DNA from: Calamus simplicifolius
Lineage: Eukaryota > Streptophyta > Magnoliopsida > Arecales > Arecaceae
NCBI GenBank assembly: GCA_900491605.1
Contig: UESW01001785.1
Span: 102,977 to 166,976 of the forward strand
DNA length: 64,000 nt
Direction of reading: 5' to 3'
Shown here: positions 10,380 through 21,879 of the stretch, in pieces
How the letters are laid out: every line of letters begins with the position of its first letter
Position numbering within the stretch: the first letter of the stretch is position 1
The notes under the pieces: generated by a model
What the model saw: only the letters and a program-made list of their open reading frames with translations
Told to the model about the DNA's origin: nothing
Databases searched by the model: none
Position numbers and translations under genes: made by a program

Positions 10380-13300
10380 GCTTGTCAGACAATTAGTGCA
10401 TGATATGGCCTTGAATAATTTTTTATGTCAGGTTTTGATACAATGCTTTTGAATAAATTTAACAAAGTAACTTTTCACTAAATTTTCTTTTCTAACTAGT
10501 ACCTAAATAATTCTTTCTTTAGGTATTACTTGGTTCATCTCTATCACTAACTGCTTGGATGGAAGAGAATAAAGGAGAAGAAAAGAAAAAAAAAAAGATC
10601 ATAAGTTATCTTGTTTGGGAGAGGGTGAAAGAAAGAGAGGAAAGGGAATGGAAGTAACCGATTTCTTTCCTTTTTTTTAATTAGCGAGGGTAAATTTGTT
10701 AACCCCCAAATGAAAGAGTGAGTTAGAAAAGGAAAAAAGTTTAAATTATATTTTTTTTGAAACATCAAAATATCCCTTCATTTTTTGTTCTTCATTCTTT
10801 CAGTTCTACGGTTCATTCTCTATTCTAAAGAGATATAATTGCCACATAATTCTTTTCCTTCTTTTTCTTTTTCTCTATCCAAACAGTAATTGATATTATC
10901 TTTCTTTTCTTTTTTATCCTTTTTCAAATAAGAAAAGAAGAAAAATTCTTTCTTTCCTTTTCTTTTTCTTTCATATATTCATATATATATATATATCTTC
11001 CTCTCCTTTCAAAGATCCAAACAAATGACCCTTTTTTTTTTTTTTTTTCTTTTTCTATTGAGATTGTCCATCACTTAAAGAACTGGTGAACCAAAGCTTA
11101 ACATGGAACCTTCTACTCCATGGGAGGGTAGGATTCTACGTAAAGGGAGTTTTCAGAAAGCTCCTGTCTAGAAACATAATCAACCACGCGTAGGTCCGGC
11201 AGGCCTCCACCTCTTCTTTCTCTCTCTCTCTCTCTCTCTCTCTTTTTCCACCACCTAAACCCACATTCACAGCAATATCCGTTGAAAAACTTGTCCCTTC
11301 GCCTTTTCCTGTCCTGTCGACTCGTGGCGACTCTTTAGGCAGTGCAGCGGTTCTGCACGCAACGGAGGCGACATCGGCACCACGAGAACGTAGACGAAGT
11401 CCTCCTTTTAGGTGGCACCGGAGCAACCAAAATATAGGACGATGGAAAAAAAACAAAAAGAAGAAAAAAGTCAGCTTCGAATTCCTGCAAGGCTAAGTTG
11501 TGTGGTTTTCCACCGTTTGGTTTGGTAAAGAATACGTCCAGTGCTTCACTATCATAAATCGGCCTTTCATGAACAAGAGACATCATCATCAAAAAAAAAA
11601 ATCAAAAAATTTAAAAAAATCAAAAAAATTAAAAAATTAAAAAAATTAATTTTTTTTAAAAAAATATAGTTTCAGTAAAAAATTTTTAAGAAATTTACCA
11701 GGAATATATTTTTCTTAATAAATTCCTTAAAAATTCCTTAATAAATCATAAGGGACCAGTAAATTATTATTTTAATAATTTTTAGCAAAAAATTTGTAAG
11801 AAAAGTTTGGTCCCTTAGATATTTACTAAAGGATAAATCCCTTGGTATTGGTAAGATATTTTTAAAATAAAAAAATAATATTATAAAGAATTTTTTCTTA
11901 GAAATCCTTAAAATCTTATATCAAGCATATGTCATTTATAAATTCTCTCACTGGCATAAAAATAAAAGTCATAAGTAAAATTAATATTATGTACTGATTT
12001 GTAATACCATATATTAATTAAACCAAAAAAATTCTTTCATTCCTTCATCTCTCTCTAACTCGTTCAAATCTTATCAAAACCTTGGGCTTACACCCTTTGT
12101 TGCCAATGATTGGTGCAGCTGTAAAGGGCTAGCCTTTGAATTCTTTGGTCATAGTTTCAAACCATTGCTTCTATGCCTTTATTAAGTGGTTGAATAGTGA
12201 GATACCCTGGGGTTGGTCGTGGGTATAAATTCCTTAAAAATTATTCAATTAGTCAATTTTTAGTAAGAAAAATTTCCTTGATCGGTAATCACTAAGGGAT
12301 TTGCATTTTGGTAAATACCCTAGGGTTGGTCGTGAGTATAAATTCTAATTTTTAGTAAGAAAAATTATGAATTATGGTAATCACCAAGGGATTTTTGAGT
12401 GCATTTTGGTTAGTAATCTCTTGAAAAATGGTTGGTTCTTGGCAAATGGACTATAATTTCATCGAAAAAAATTTTTTAGCTGAAAGTTTTAGATCCCTCA
12501 ATAATTACCAAGGGATTTCTAAGGGAGACTTTCATTAACATCATATATTTCAATGGACGAATTTTCTTTAAAAATTCTCCGATGAAATTCTTCACCAAAA
12601 AATTTTTGACTTTTATCAAGAAATTTTGTTCACTGAAAGATTAATTTCTGATAATGCTCTGAAAATGGTTGAGAACTGGTAAATCCAATTTGCTTGAGGC
12701 TGAGAATACCATTATTTTTCATGTTTGATCAAGAGAGAAGGGGAAAAAAAATAAGTGAAAGCATGTACACTATTACCTCCTTTATCATCTCTCATCAATT
12801 TTTTTTCTTTTTTTTTTTTTTTACTATAGTTTTAAAGTTTAAAATTTTGGAGATACGTAATCTATAAATTAAAACCTATAATTTTTATTCGTTAGTAAGA
12901 AGGTTATGACTAATGAGACAAGTCTCAATCCCTTTACGCATCAAAAGATAACAAATCGAGATCAAAGTTGCAAATGTATGGTTTGCAATTAAGAGACATT
13001 TTTAATGGATGGAAGTCTTGCGACTGACCCATCAATACCTAACATCCATCCACCATACATGCGCGACTTATGTTCACGCATGACACATACATTTATGTCA
13101 CATGCTTTTTTTTTTTCTTCAAAGCATACCTTCTCCTGAAGAACAAGTCTAAATAGAGAAAGTGTTGTCGTTCAGCCTTATTCATGGAACAAATGGATAG
13201 CAAAAAGATAATAAGGGTTTAGACGTTTGAGTTGGATAGTGTCGTATACTCAGATCGATCGACATGAGTTGAACCTAAACTAATCCTTATCTATATACGT

Positions 13301-13878
13301 TTCAACTAAAAGATTTGACTGCTAATTTTTCTCATGTGTTATTCATGATCAGCAACGTAAGACTTACAGCTTTATTTATGGCATACACATTTCTCTCTTT
13401 TATTTTTTCTTCTAACCCATTTGTTTGCCACGTACACATCTCTCGAAACACGGAGTTGGATAGAAAAGATATCTCCGTAGCATGGAACTGGACTTAGATC
13501 TGGGCCATTAGATAATGAATATGTTTCCTTCTTTATTGCGTGCTGTAACCTTGCATAAAGCTTGACATTTGAGAATGAGAAAGTCTTGTTGCACCGGGAT
13601 GGTGCAGCTTGCGCGCATACCCTCGGTGATTGGCGGATGGCGCATGCATGCATATGCCAAAGATAGAAGCATCTTTTTCTTCTTTAGTATGCGTGTGTAC
13701 GTAGTGTGTCCCAATCATTAGGCATGGCTTAGCTCCTACTATACCACCTTCGATGCCACAAGACTTTCTTTTTGAGACTAGGATACAAAATAATGTTCGG
13801 CCTTAGATAGCCTAAGCGCATAGACCATCCAATGAATTTTTTTTCCACCTTTTTATTGCTCATGAATTTTGCAATGAC
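10380..13878. other. Intergenic DNA, low complexity, no gene supported
   Basis: The left part (10550-11040) is purine-rich, then pyrimidine-rich, with 'gtttggga' and 'tccaaaca' near its ends, like a foldback element. A (CT)n microsatellite lies at about 11217-11245. From 11590 to 12740 the sequence is AT-rich and repeats phrases built on 'aagggattt' and 'tttttagtaagaaaaa', including a tandem duplication at 12202-12415. Nothing resembling a known protein was found. Confidence 0.5.
12202..12415. repeat. Imperfect tandem duplication, unit about 100-113 bp
   Basis: Copy 1 (12202-12314) and copy 2 (12315-12415) both begin with ataccct(g/a)gggttggtcg, continue through 'tttttagtaagaaaaatt' and end with 'aagggattt...gcattttggt'. 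Confidence 0.7.
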
Positions 13879-13894
13879 TAGAATAGAGACTAGC
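13879..13894. repeat. TSD, left, of RTE copy 1
   Basis: tagaatagagactagc; the partner at 14267-14282 differs at one base. Confidence 0.85.
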
Positions 13895-14266
13895 GTATGT
13901 TAATATGGATATGTGGTAAAACTTTAAAAGATAGAATTAGAAATAAACATATAAGAGAAATGATAAAAGTAGCTCCAATTGAAGATAAAATAAGAGAAAA
14001 TCGATTATGGTGGTTTGAACATATACAACGTAGACCTTTAGATGCTCCAGATAGAAAGAGTGATATTTTAATAATTAATGGTAAGGATAGAGATAGAAGT
14101 AGACCTAAACTAATATAGGTAAAAATAATTAAAAAAATATAATTATTTGTAATTTAAATGTCAACTTGGTCCTAAAAGAGTAGAGTGGAGGAAGCAGATT
14201 CATGTAGCCAACCCTATGTAGTTGAAAAAAAGGCTTAGATGAGTTGAACTGAGCTGAGTTGAGTTG
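13895..14266 (+). mobile_element. RTE-type LINE tail, copy 1
   Basis: A 5'-truncated 3' end of an RTE-clade LINE. It encodes the C-terminal motif series typical of plant RTE proteins: IREMIKVAPIEDKIRENRLW, then WFEHIQRRPLDAPDR, then DRDRSRPK. This is followed by the usual ending (aggaagcag...catgtagccaaccc) and a short 'gagttgagttg' tail instead of poly-A. It is bounded by a 16-base TSD with one mismatch, tagaatagagactagc (13879-13894) and tagaatagggactagc (14267-14282), so both boundaries are firm. Only about 70 codons survive; this is a dead copy. Confidence 0.85.
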
Positions 14267-14282
14267 TAGAATAGGGACTAGC
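14267..14282. repeat. TSD, right, of RTE copy 1
   Basis: tagaatagggactagc; follows the gagttg tail directly. Confidence 0.85.
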
Positions 14283-14611
14283 AACTAAAACTTTAGAATA
14301 GAGAGGTAGCAATAATTAACTCTCACAAACAGCCCTTATGAAATGGGATTAACACCTAATATCACCGCCGGGGGAAGAGGCAGCATGCCCACATGCAAAT
14401 GTGGACTCAACTTTGGCATTTGAACATGCTAGATTCTAGTTTGACACAGCAGAGTAAATCTAAATATTTTTTTCTCTATTTGGTTCTATAGATTCAATCA
14501 CAAGTAGACTACCGCAAATCTTGAAAGAGCTTCATAAAGTCTATAAAAGTGACTGCTATCCATTAGGTGCTGATGTTGATAACGGGTTCTCCAACTGCAC
14601 CCAAAACAAAA

Positions 14612-14622
<11 letters not shown>

Positions 14623-14656
<34 letters not shown>
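14623..14656. repeat. (GA)n microsatellite
   Basis: About 16 uninterrupted GA units. The arginine/glutamate and serine/leucine reading frames over it are artefacts. Confidence 0.95.
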
Positions 14657-14657
<1 letters not shown>

Positions 14658-14894
14658 TGATGCTGTTTTAAGGCTAAGGCCAAACCCATATCCATATTGC
14701 TGAGCCTCTCCTAAATACTGGGCTGGCCCAGCTGAAACTATATCTGATCCATATTGCTAGCAAAGGAGAGTCTCATTCTGCTCAAGGGGAAACTATATCT
14801 GACCGTTAATAACAAATGAATTCTCATTAAAATAAAAGAATAATGAAACCTTACCAAAAGGTACCTTCCTTTCATTATGGTCTCTTTCTCAAAA

Positions 14895-15135
14895 GTTTCA
14901 TGCCCACACTTCTTCATGCTTACTTTAACGTTGATTGGGCTAGCAATTGCGATGATCGCACCTCCACTATTGTCTATGTTGTTTATCTTTGGTATAATCT
15001 CGATCATTTCCTAGAGTTCTTAAAAATAACGTTCAGGAGCCTGATTTTAAAACTGAAGCTGGGTATCATGCCATTGCTTGTGTTGCTGCTAAACTGTCAT
15101 GGATCCAATCACCTCCTCGTGACTCTACAATTAAA
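14895..15135 (+). pseudogene. Copia RNase H remnant
   Basis: A short degenerate stretch whose translation LHAYFNVDWASNCDDRTS matches the 'ayaDADWAG...DRRSTSGY' start of copia RNase H. In another frame further on, TEAGYHAIACVAAKLSWIQS matches the 'TEAEYRAla.aa.ElsWl' segment. Frame changes and substitutions separate the two pieces. It is an isolated fragment; LTRs or other copia domains were not found beside it. It resembles the lineage of the element at 20033-24905. Confidence 0.7.
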
Positions 15136-15149
15136 GTGCCATCTTGCAC

Positions 15150-16141
15150 GGTGCAAAAAGAAATTTGCATTTAATCTATTAATAATAAATAGTTTCTTAT
15201 TAAAATAAAAAAAAATAAGGAAACTTTATCAAGCCGATGAACGACTGCAATACTATTATTCATAAAACAAATATAGTTAAGTTATTTTCTTCCTTCAAAT
15301 AGCTTTATTGTGAAGAATCTTCAAGCTAGCTTTTCTTCGAAACTTATCTACTACCAAAATTTGTATATATAAACATCATAAAATTTAATGATGAAATGGT
15401 AAAAAGGCTTTCTTCATAATAAATTTTTTCTATAATTGCTATGGTTCTTAAGGCTTTCCATGCCATTCTTGAGAAAGATTCCAAGATCGATAGATTCCTT
15501 GGGCTACGATCTCGTGGGAGGACTGCCACCCAATGTGCTGAAATTTTTTATTAATTGAAATTGTAAAATCTAGCTCATCTTATAAAGTTTTTTAATGGAA
15601 CACGATTTTTCTCTCGCTGCATACAATTATTTTATATTACATATATAAAAAATAAAATAGGTATAAAATATAATTATCTTTTTATTGCATATAGTTATTT
15701 TTTTCAATAAATATAATTATTGAGAAACATATAATTATTTTCTTAATGAATATAGAGAGTCAGAAGAATTAAAAATTAAATATAATCAGTATGATGATTA
15801 ACAGAAACTAGGCGATCGATTCATTTAATTTGCACAAACATTTATTCCGGATCTACCTAAATCTGGCCCATCTGCCAAAAAAAAAAAAAAACTAAGGTCC
15901 CATCATGTGAAGGTAGACAAACCTATCCACTTGGTCCAGCATATCATAATGGAACTACATGAACGCTAAAAAATTCCTCGTTAGAAACGAACGTGCATTG
16001 TCCTAGGTCAAGTTAGAATATTTTCAAATTTTTATTATTTAAAGAAGGTTCAAATATTTTAACCACTCTTATTAATGCCGCATTGGATACTTAAATATAA
16101 GAACACTTGCATTTAACAAAGTCTAGAAATTTCAGGTATGG
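15150..16141. other. AT-rich intergenic DNA, nothing recognised
   Basis: Mostly A and T with short microsatellite-like runs. No open frame resembles a known protein, and no terminal repeats were found. Confidence 0.5.
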
Positions 16142-17895
16142 CTTTTTTTTTTTTTTTTAACAAGCGGACGATCATACCACTCTGGCGCGAGTTAAACTCA
16201 AACTATCATAGTACAAGATTTGAGTAAAAATAACAGGACAAGAGATACCAATATGTCATTCCCACTTACCGAGATGACGAGCAACCATAGAAGCTACCCA
16301 ATCAACTGCAGCATTCGCTTCCCTATAGATATGACGGAGCACAGAGGAACAAGAAGCCTGAAGAGAGACTCTAATATCTCTGGGCAGGGGATTAAGAATA
16401 GAATAAGAATCCCCATCTCGTCTGATCCACCTAATAATCATCAGAGAGTCTCCCTCAATGATTAATCTACGATAGCCCAAATGACGAACAACATAAGAGA
16501 TGTCGGCCTAAGCAGCCTGGAGCTCCGCCATTGGACCGAAAATCAATAGAGCTATGACCACCAGCCGCCAATAACTGACCCTTAGAGCCACGAATGACAA
16601 ACCTAGAACCAGCTATACGACCAGAGACAGAACCATCAAAATTCACTTTGACGTAACCCGGGGGTGGGGGCTCCCAAGAGACAAAGACCGTAGAACGGTG
16701 CGCTACCGAAGTAGCAGGGGATTCCCAATGACTAAGCCCATCATTGTGAATACCAAAATGACAGTGAGTATACTCCCTGGCATGAAAGAGAGCACGATGG
16801 ATAACTACGTGCGGAGAGGCCATCTCGTCAGCAAAGACCCTCTGGTTCCGAGTCAATCAGATATGATAAGCCAAATAGGCAGATAAAATACCATGAGAGT
16901 GGGGACCACTCTGAATAACCAAGCGGATAGCATGCAAAAAAGAAAGCCAGATGGAACCATCCTCCAGCAACCAAGGGGTAAAGTAGGCCAGCTGCCAAAT
17001 CTGTGATGCACGAGGACACATAAAAATAATATGATCAATTGATTCATTCTACATCCCACATATCGGGCAGAGAGGCAGTATAGAGAGTCCGCAGTCAGCC
17101 AAAAGAGAACAGGTAGGAAGACGATCCCACTTGAGCTTCCACAGAAAAAGCTGAACCCTAGGATGTACTGGCAGACGCCAAATCCATGCAACATTAGCAA
17201 GGCCCAGAGTCGGAGATCGGATACGGGCAATCAAGTCCCTCGTGGGAGCGCAAGGAAGACAGGATCGACGCCACAGTCTAATATCCGGGCCAACAGAATG
17301 AGGGAGAGGCATAGCGAGGATCCGTTGCGCCAGTGCAGTCCCAAACAGGCTAGCCACCCTAGGGGCATTCCAACCACAGTCTCCTAGGAGATCAAAGAAG
17401 AAACATGCAAAGAGGGTTCTACTTCTGAACTGATAAACGTCGGCCATCGAGATAGAGGGAGATCAGCTATCCAAGAATCCTGAGTAACATCAACTGAAGT
17501 GCCATCCCTGATCATATAATGAATATCAGATATAACAGTAGGAGCAGCCTCGCAGATCGCACGCCAAAAGAAGGAACATCCTCGGGAGAAACTGAAAGGC
17601 GAGTCAGAAGAGCTTCCACCGTATCGACCGCGCATGACAGAACTCCAGAGACAATGAGGGTCCAATAGGAATCGGAAGCATGTCTCGCAATAATAGCATC
17701 ACGACGGAGCACCAAAGACTGAATCCCAAGACCGCCCTCAGAAATAGGCAAACAAACAATATCTCAGGCCAATAGATGAATACCATGGCCCCCCTGCATA
17801 GACGCCCAGAGAAAGTCTTGAAAGCGTCTCTCAATCCGACGAAGGCAGGTAGTCGGGATCAAAGTATTGGATAGCAGATAGAGAGGCAGCGAAGT
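16142..17895 (-). mobile_element. L1-type LINE copy 3, 5'-truncated
   Basis: A minus-strand LINE with its poly-A tail visible as the long T-run from about 16143. It carries the end of RT (LYLLSNTLIPTTCLRRIERR at about 17880), zf-RVT (CPICGM and an II-FLCVL-H stretch) and RNase H (KVNFDGSVSGRIAGSRFVIRG, IEGDSLMIIRWIR, YREANAAVDW). The body is broken by several frame changes and stops. The 3' tail aligns with the other copies, but its hairpin is more divergent. The 5' boundary near 17895 is where similarity to LINE copy 2 ends. No TSD was recognised. Confidence 0.85.
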
Positions 17896-17899
17896 AAGT

Positions 17900-19755
17900 C
17901 CTTCTTCTTTTGATTGTGCCGCTGCTGCTTTTGCCGCAAGCCCTTCCTGTTTTGATTTTTTTTAAAAAAAAATATTTAAACTAAAAATTTTAAAATTTAA
18001 ATTTTTTGTTTGACTATTTTAAGAAGAAATCTTTAAAATTTTATAAATATTTTTAAAAAAATTATAAATTCCTAAAAATGATCATTTATAAATTCCATAT
18101 CTAAAGGTATCATATACGATTCCATCTAAAAATCTACTTGCAAATCATCAAAATATTTAATTTTATTTCTATGCCAAAATATTTGCATAATTATTAAAAA
18201 ATTTTATTTGCTTAAATTTTTTTTATTTTATATTAAAATTTTATTTTAAAAAATTTGATATTTTTATTTGTATTTATAAATTTATGTATTAAATATCTAT
18301 TACACCAATATTAATTTATTTAAAATATATATTATATTATTATTCCATAATATAGTTTATTTATTATAAATAAATATTACATAAAATAATATAACATTTA
18401 CTAAAAAATAATATTATCAATATTATATTTGTTAAATATATCATTGACATAAATACTACTCATATAAATATTATTAAATTAAAATATTTACTTAATTAAA
18501 TTAATATAAAATTTATAAGTAATGCAATCAAATATTTTTTAATTTATAATAATAATATTTAAAATATTTTATGATTAATTTATATATTTTTATAAATATT
18601 TTACAAATAAAATTTATTTTAAATTAATAAAATATTTTGATAAAATATAAATTTAACAACAAATAGTTCTAATATTATTTAAAATATTTTATTTCATGAT
18701 TAAATAAATATTTTAAGTAAAAATAATATATATAGTTAATATAGTATTAAATATATAAATATTAATATTTTATGAATATTATTAATACGTACAATAATAT
18801 TCATAATAAATATTTTAATATCAATAATACAATAAAATATTAAAATAATAAATATTGATCAGTATTATTGAAATAGATATTAAATATTTATTGCATTAAT
18901 ATTCAATATTTACATAAAATATTAAAATATTTATGTAAAATTAAATAATTAAATAAATATTATAAAATAATATTTATAGAAAATTTTATAATCCTTGGAT
19001 AAAATTTCATTTCGAAGAGCAACGATCCAAACAAGAATTTATGAAAACTTGAAACTCTTCAATATTGTATTTTAAAATTCTAAAAACATTTAAAATACCT
19101 TATTCAAACAGATCTTTGCCATCCCTCTAGGATTTATTTAAACCGAAATTATATAAAAGCCCTCATGTCCAAGATTGAATATTTTGATATAATTTGCGAT
19201 AAAGGCTTAATATGAAATAGTGTCATCTGGAGACCAAATTTTCCTTCTTATAATTTTATTTTCCCCCTTTTTTTCCATTCTTTTTCTTGTTTTAACCTTT
19301 CATGAGAAATTGAAAGAGTATATAGATCACATCTCTATATGACCATTCTTACACTTTGAAAATTCAAGCAAAGTCAAGTTTACTAGACCCTCAATATGAT
19401 CTCATTATGAACATGCACGATAGGGTGTACTTCATTTTTAGATCATTACACCTCGATCTTGATATGACTTTCTACTTTCAAATTTCTTTTATTATGTATT
19501 GTTGTAAATTATTTACATATTATTTTGAGCAAATATTGACAAGCCATAGGAAAACTTTCCAATAGTTCAAGAATGAATTTTTTTATTTATCTTAAAAATA
19601 GCTATTGTTTGCTTGCTTTTATCTCTAGTTACAATATTTATATGGTCTAAAATCTATGCCATGAAATTAATTTTAAATGTCTTTGAAATGTTTGATGGAA
19701 AGGCCTTGACCCAGCTAGGGTTTTTGGCTATGTATTTATATATGAAAACTATATA
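17900..19755. other. Very AT-rich tract, no gene
   Basis: From about 17950 to 19115 the DNA is almost entirely A/T with many 'taaatatt' and 'ataatatt' words. It begins near 'ctgttttgatttt' and ends near 'attcaaacagatc', a weak inverted relationship. A comparable tract lies at 52740-53780. Short frames such as the one near 19356-19565 show no recognisable motifs. Confidence 0.5.
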
Positions 19756-19758
19756 AAA

Positions 19759-19880
19759 GCCTCGTTTGGGATGGTTGGTGAGGATAGCTCACAACAGCTA
19801 ACAGCAGCAATTTTCCATCAGTTATCATAGATAGTTGTTCCGCTGTTGAGGTTGCCTAACTGCGCTATCCCAAGTGAGCC
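19759..19880. mobile_element. MITE-like element of about 122 bp
   Basis: The ends form an imperfect terminal inverted repeat: gcctcgtttgggat at 19759-19772, and atcccaagtgagcc at 19867-19880, whose complement reads ggctcacttgggat. The inner sequences (cacaacagc and gctgttgag) extend the symmetry. Neither a TSD nor a superfamily could be assigned with confidence. Confidence 0.45.
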
Positions 19881-21421
19881 AAATACGGCTAGAGTTTATC
19901 TAAAAATCATGATAGGTATCATACATCAACACGCTCATTGATTAATGCTATAATTATGGTGGCATCATATTGGAGTGAGTTACTCTTATCACCCATCTCA
20001 AGCTAATGGGGAGACCTCCCTATTAGGTTGTCTCAAAAAGAATAGAAACCAAAAGATGAGAAAACTTTTGCGAGGATGTCTGCAAGTTGTGCTATAGATC
20101 CAAGAAAATGAGCTTGCAAAAACTTTCGACACAAAAGATCACGATGAAAGACAAAATCAATTCCATGTAGAAGGTAAAATATTATCCAAAGCATAAAGAG
20201 CCATAAATTCTGGATTGAAGTCAGGAAAGATACAAATATTAAAACGTTGTATCTGGACGAGAATGAAGGTAAGATATTATTGCAAGGCACCAATTATGTT
20301 GCAACACAAAGAGGCAGCCGAAAGGAGAACTCCATATCGTGCAGAGAGTTTCGAATCAGAAACAAGAGTGGAACTATAACTTTGAAACCCAGCTCATAGA
20401 GCTTGATGAAGACTATAGATCTCATGACGTAGTTGGTAATTAAACATGGTGAGGGTGATGAAGATCTATAAAAGCTGGTTGTTGAAAGCCATGAAAACCT
20501 CCTCATTCAATTTACTGCACGTACGCAAGAAAGCGTTTTCAACATCCAATTGTCTAATTAGTAGCCAACATGTGAGATAGCAGTAGATAAAAACAATACG
20601 AACAGTGGTAGCCTTTACTACAAGGGTAAAGGTATCATCAAAACCAATATCTTTTAAGTAGTAGTCATGCTTTATAACATCCAACAGATCCATTAACTTG
20701 CTCGATCTTTGATTTTATAGACCCATCAACACCCAATAATATTCATGGTGGGACCATAAGGTACCAATTGACCAGGTTTTATTTTGAAGCAGTTTATTAC
20801 AGTACTCGTCTTGCATGGCAAAGATCCAATGACTATCTTTACTTACCTCCTTGAATGTTCTATGTTCAATATTAGCAGAAGATGATATATTAAGGCTGAG
20901 TGTATTAGATAGAGTACGTGTGTGTGTTTTGAAGTTGGTCCTGAAGGTAGTGCACCGGATTTTAGTGTAACGTCACAACTTCGTAGAGTTTTGAGAACAT
21001 GATAGATTTAGAGGTACGTAGGAAGTGATGCTGTAGAGTTTTGAGAAGCTCCTGAGAGCACCACTTCAAGTGGTATGGCGGGAAGTAATATGAAGGACCA
21101 CCAATTATCTCAGCAGTAGCAGAAGAATCTGTGGTCCTTCATTGCAGCAGATCAGATGAAGAAGAGGCAGTTTCAATGGCAGCATTGTCGGAAGCCACTG
21201 AAGATCATGAGATTATTATAAATGCCGAAGGAATGGGAAATGGCGGTAGAGTGACAAAATTTTAAAAGATATCTGAATTGTGAGGATCAGGAAGCAAAGC
21301 CTATTGAAGTGGAGCCTAATTAAGCGAGCTGCAAAAGGAAATAAAGATCATCAAAAATAACATGGCTAGAGGCATAAACTTTGGTTGCGGATGGATCCAA
21401 ACAACAGTAGCCTTTGTGAAT

Positions 21422-21437
21422 AAAACTAGAACCAAGA
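21422..21437. repeat. TSD, left, of LINE copy 4
   Basis: aaaactagaaccaaga, perfect match to 21761-21776. Confidence 0.9.
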
Positions 21438-21760
21438 GACTCTTCGTTGAGGAAGATTCTTTAACTATTATTCGGTGGCTCTGGTAGGACTGCTATGATT
21501 ATGGACCTATCAATCCTCTTCACTATAACATCTGGTTAACCCTGCAGCAAGCACATAGTTTTCAGATCCATCATATTTATCGAAAAGCCAACTCTGTGAC
21601 TGACTGGATGGCAGCCTTTGTTGCCCAACATGCTGGGTTCTGATGTTAGAAATAGAGCAATCTCTGCTCTATTGTACTTAAGCAGATTTTATTTTTTTAC
21701 TTATCTGGGCTGACTCGCACTAGACTAGTGTGATTATCCGTCTGTATCAAAAAAAAAAAA
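21438..21760 (+). mobile_element. L1-type LINE copy 4, short 3' fragment
   Basis: A 323-bp plus-strand tail of the same L1 family: the end of RNase H (EEDSLTIIRWL..., HHIYRKANSVTDWMAAFVAQHAGF), the 3' hairpin at 21716-21732 and poly-A. It is bounded by a TSD, aaaactagaaccaaga at 21422-21437 and 21761-21776, so both ends are exact apart from the A-run. It sits inside the integrase of the old copia element, opposite in orientation: the copia frame resumes on the other side of the insertion. Confidence 0.9.
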
Positions 21761-21776
21761 AAAACTAGAACCAAGA
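21761..21776. repeat. TSD, right, of LINE copy 4
   Basis: aaaactagaaccaaga; its first bases merge with the poly-A tail. Confidence 0.9.
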
Positions 21777-21879
21777 AAGATGCATTAACTTAAGCGGGAT
21801 GCAAGAGGTACAAGTTCATGAAAAATAAGATCAAACCAACTATCAGCTGACGCAAGATTGTTCGAAGAAAGCTTTCAGC

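Noticed and set aside
4439..10380. TSD for LINE copy 2 based on 'attata'
   Set aside because: Only six A/T bases in AT-rich flanks, and the 5' end of the element is not fixed.
11335..11592. Minus-strand frame MMMMSLVHERPIYDSEALDVFF
   Set aside because: Composition is plausible, but no motif, conserved partner exon or splice context supports it; possibly a gene relic.
13315..13718. Short overlapping frames on both strands
   Set aside because: Short, overlapping on opposite strands, no recognisable motif.
14498..14703. Leu/Ser and Arg/Glu repeat frames
   Set aside because: Generated by the (GA)n microsatellite.
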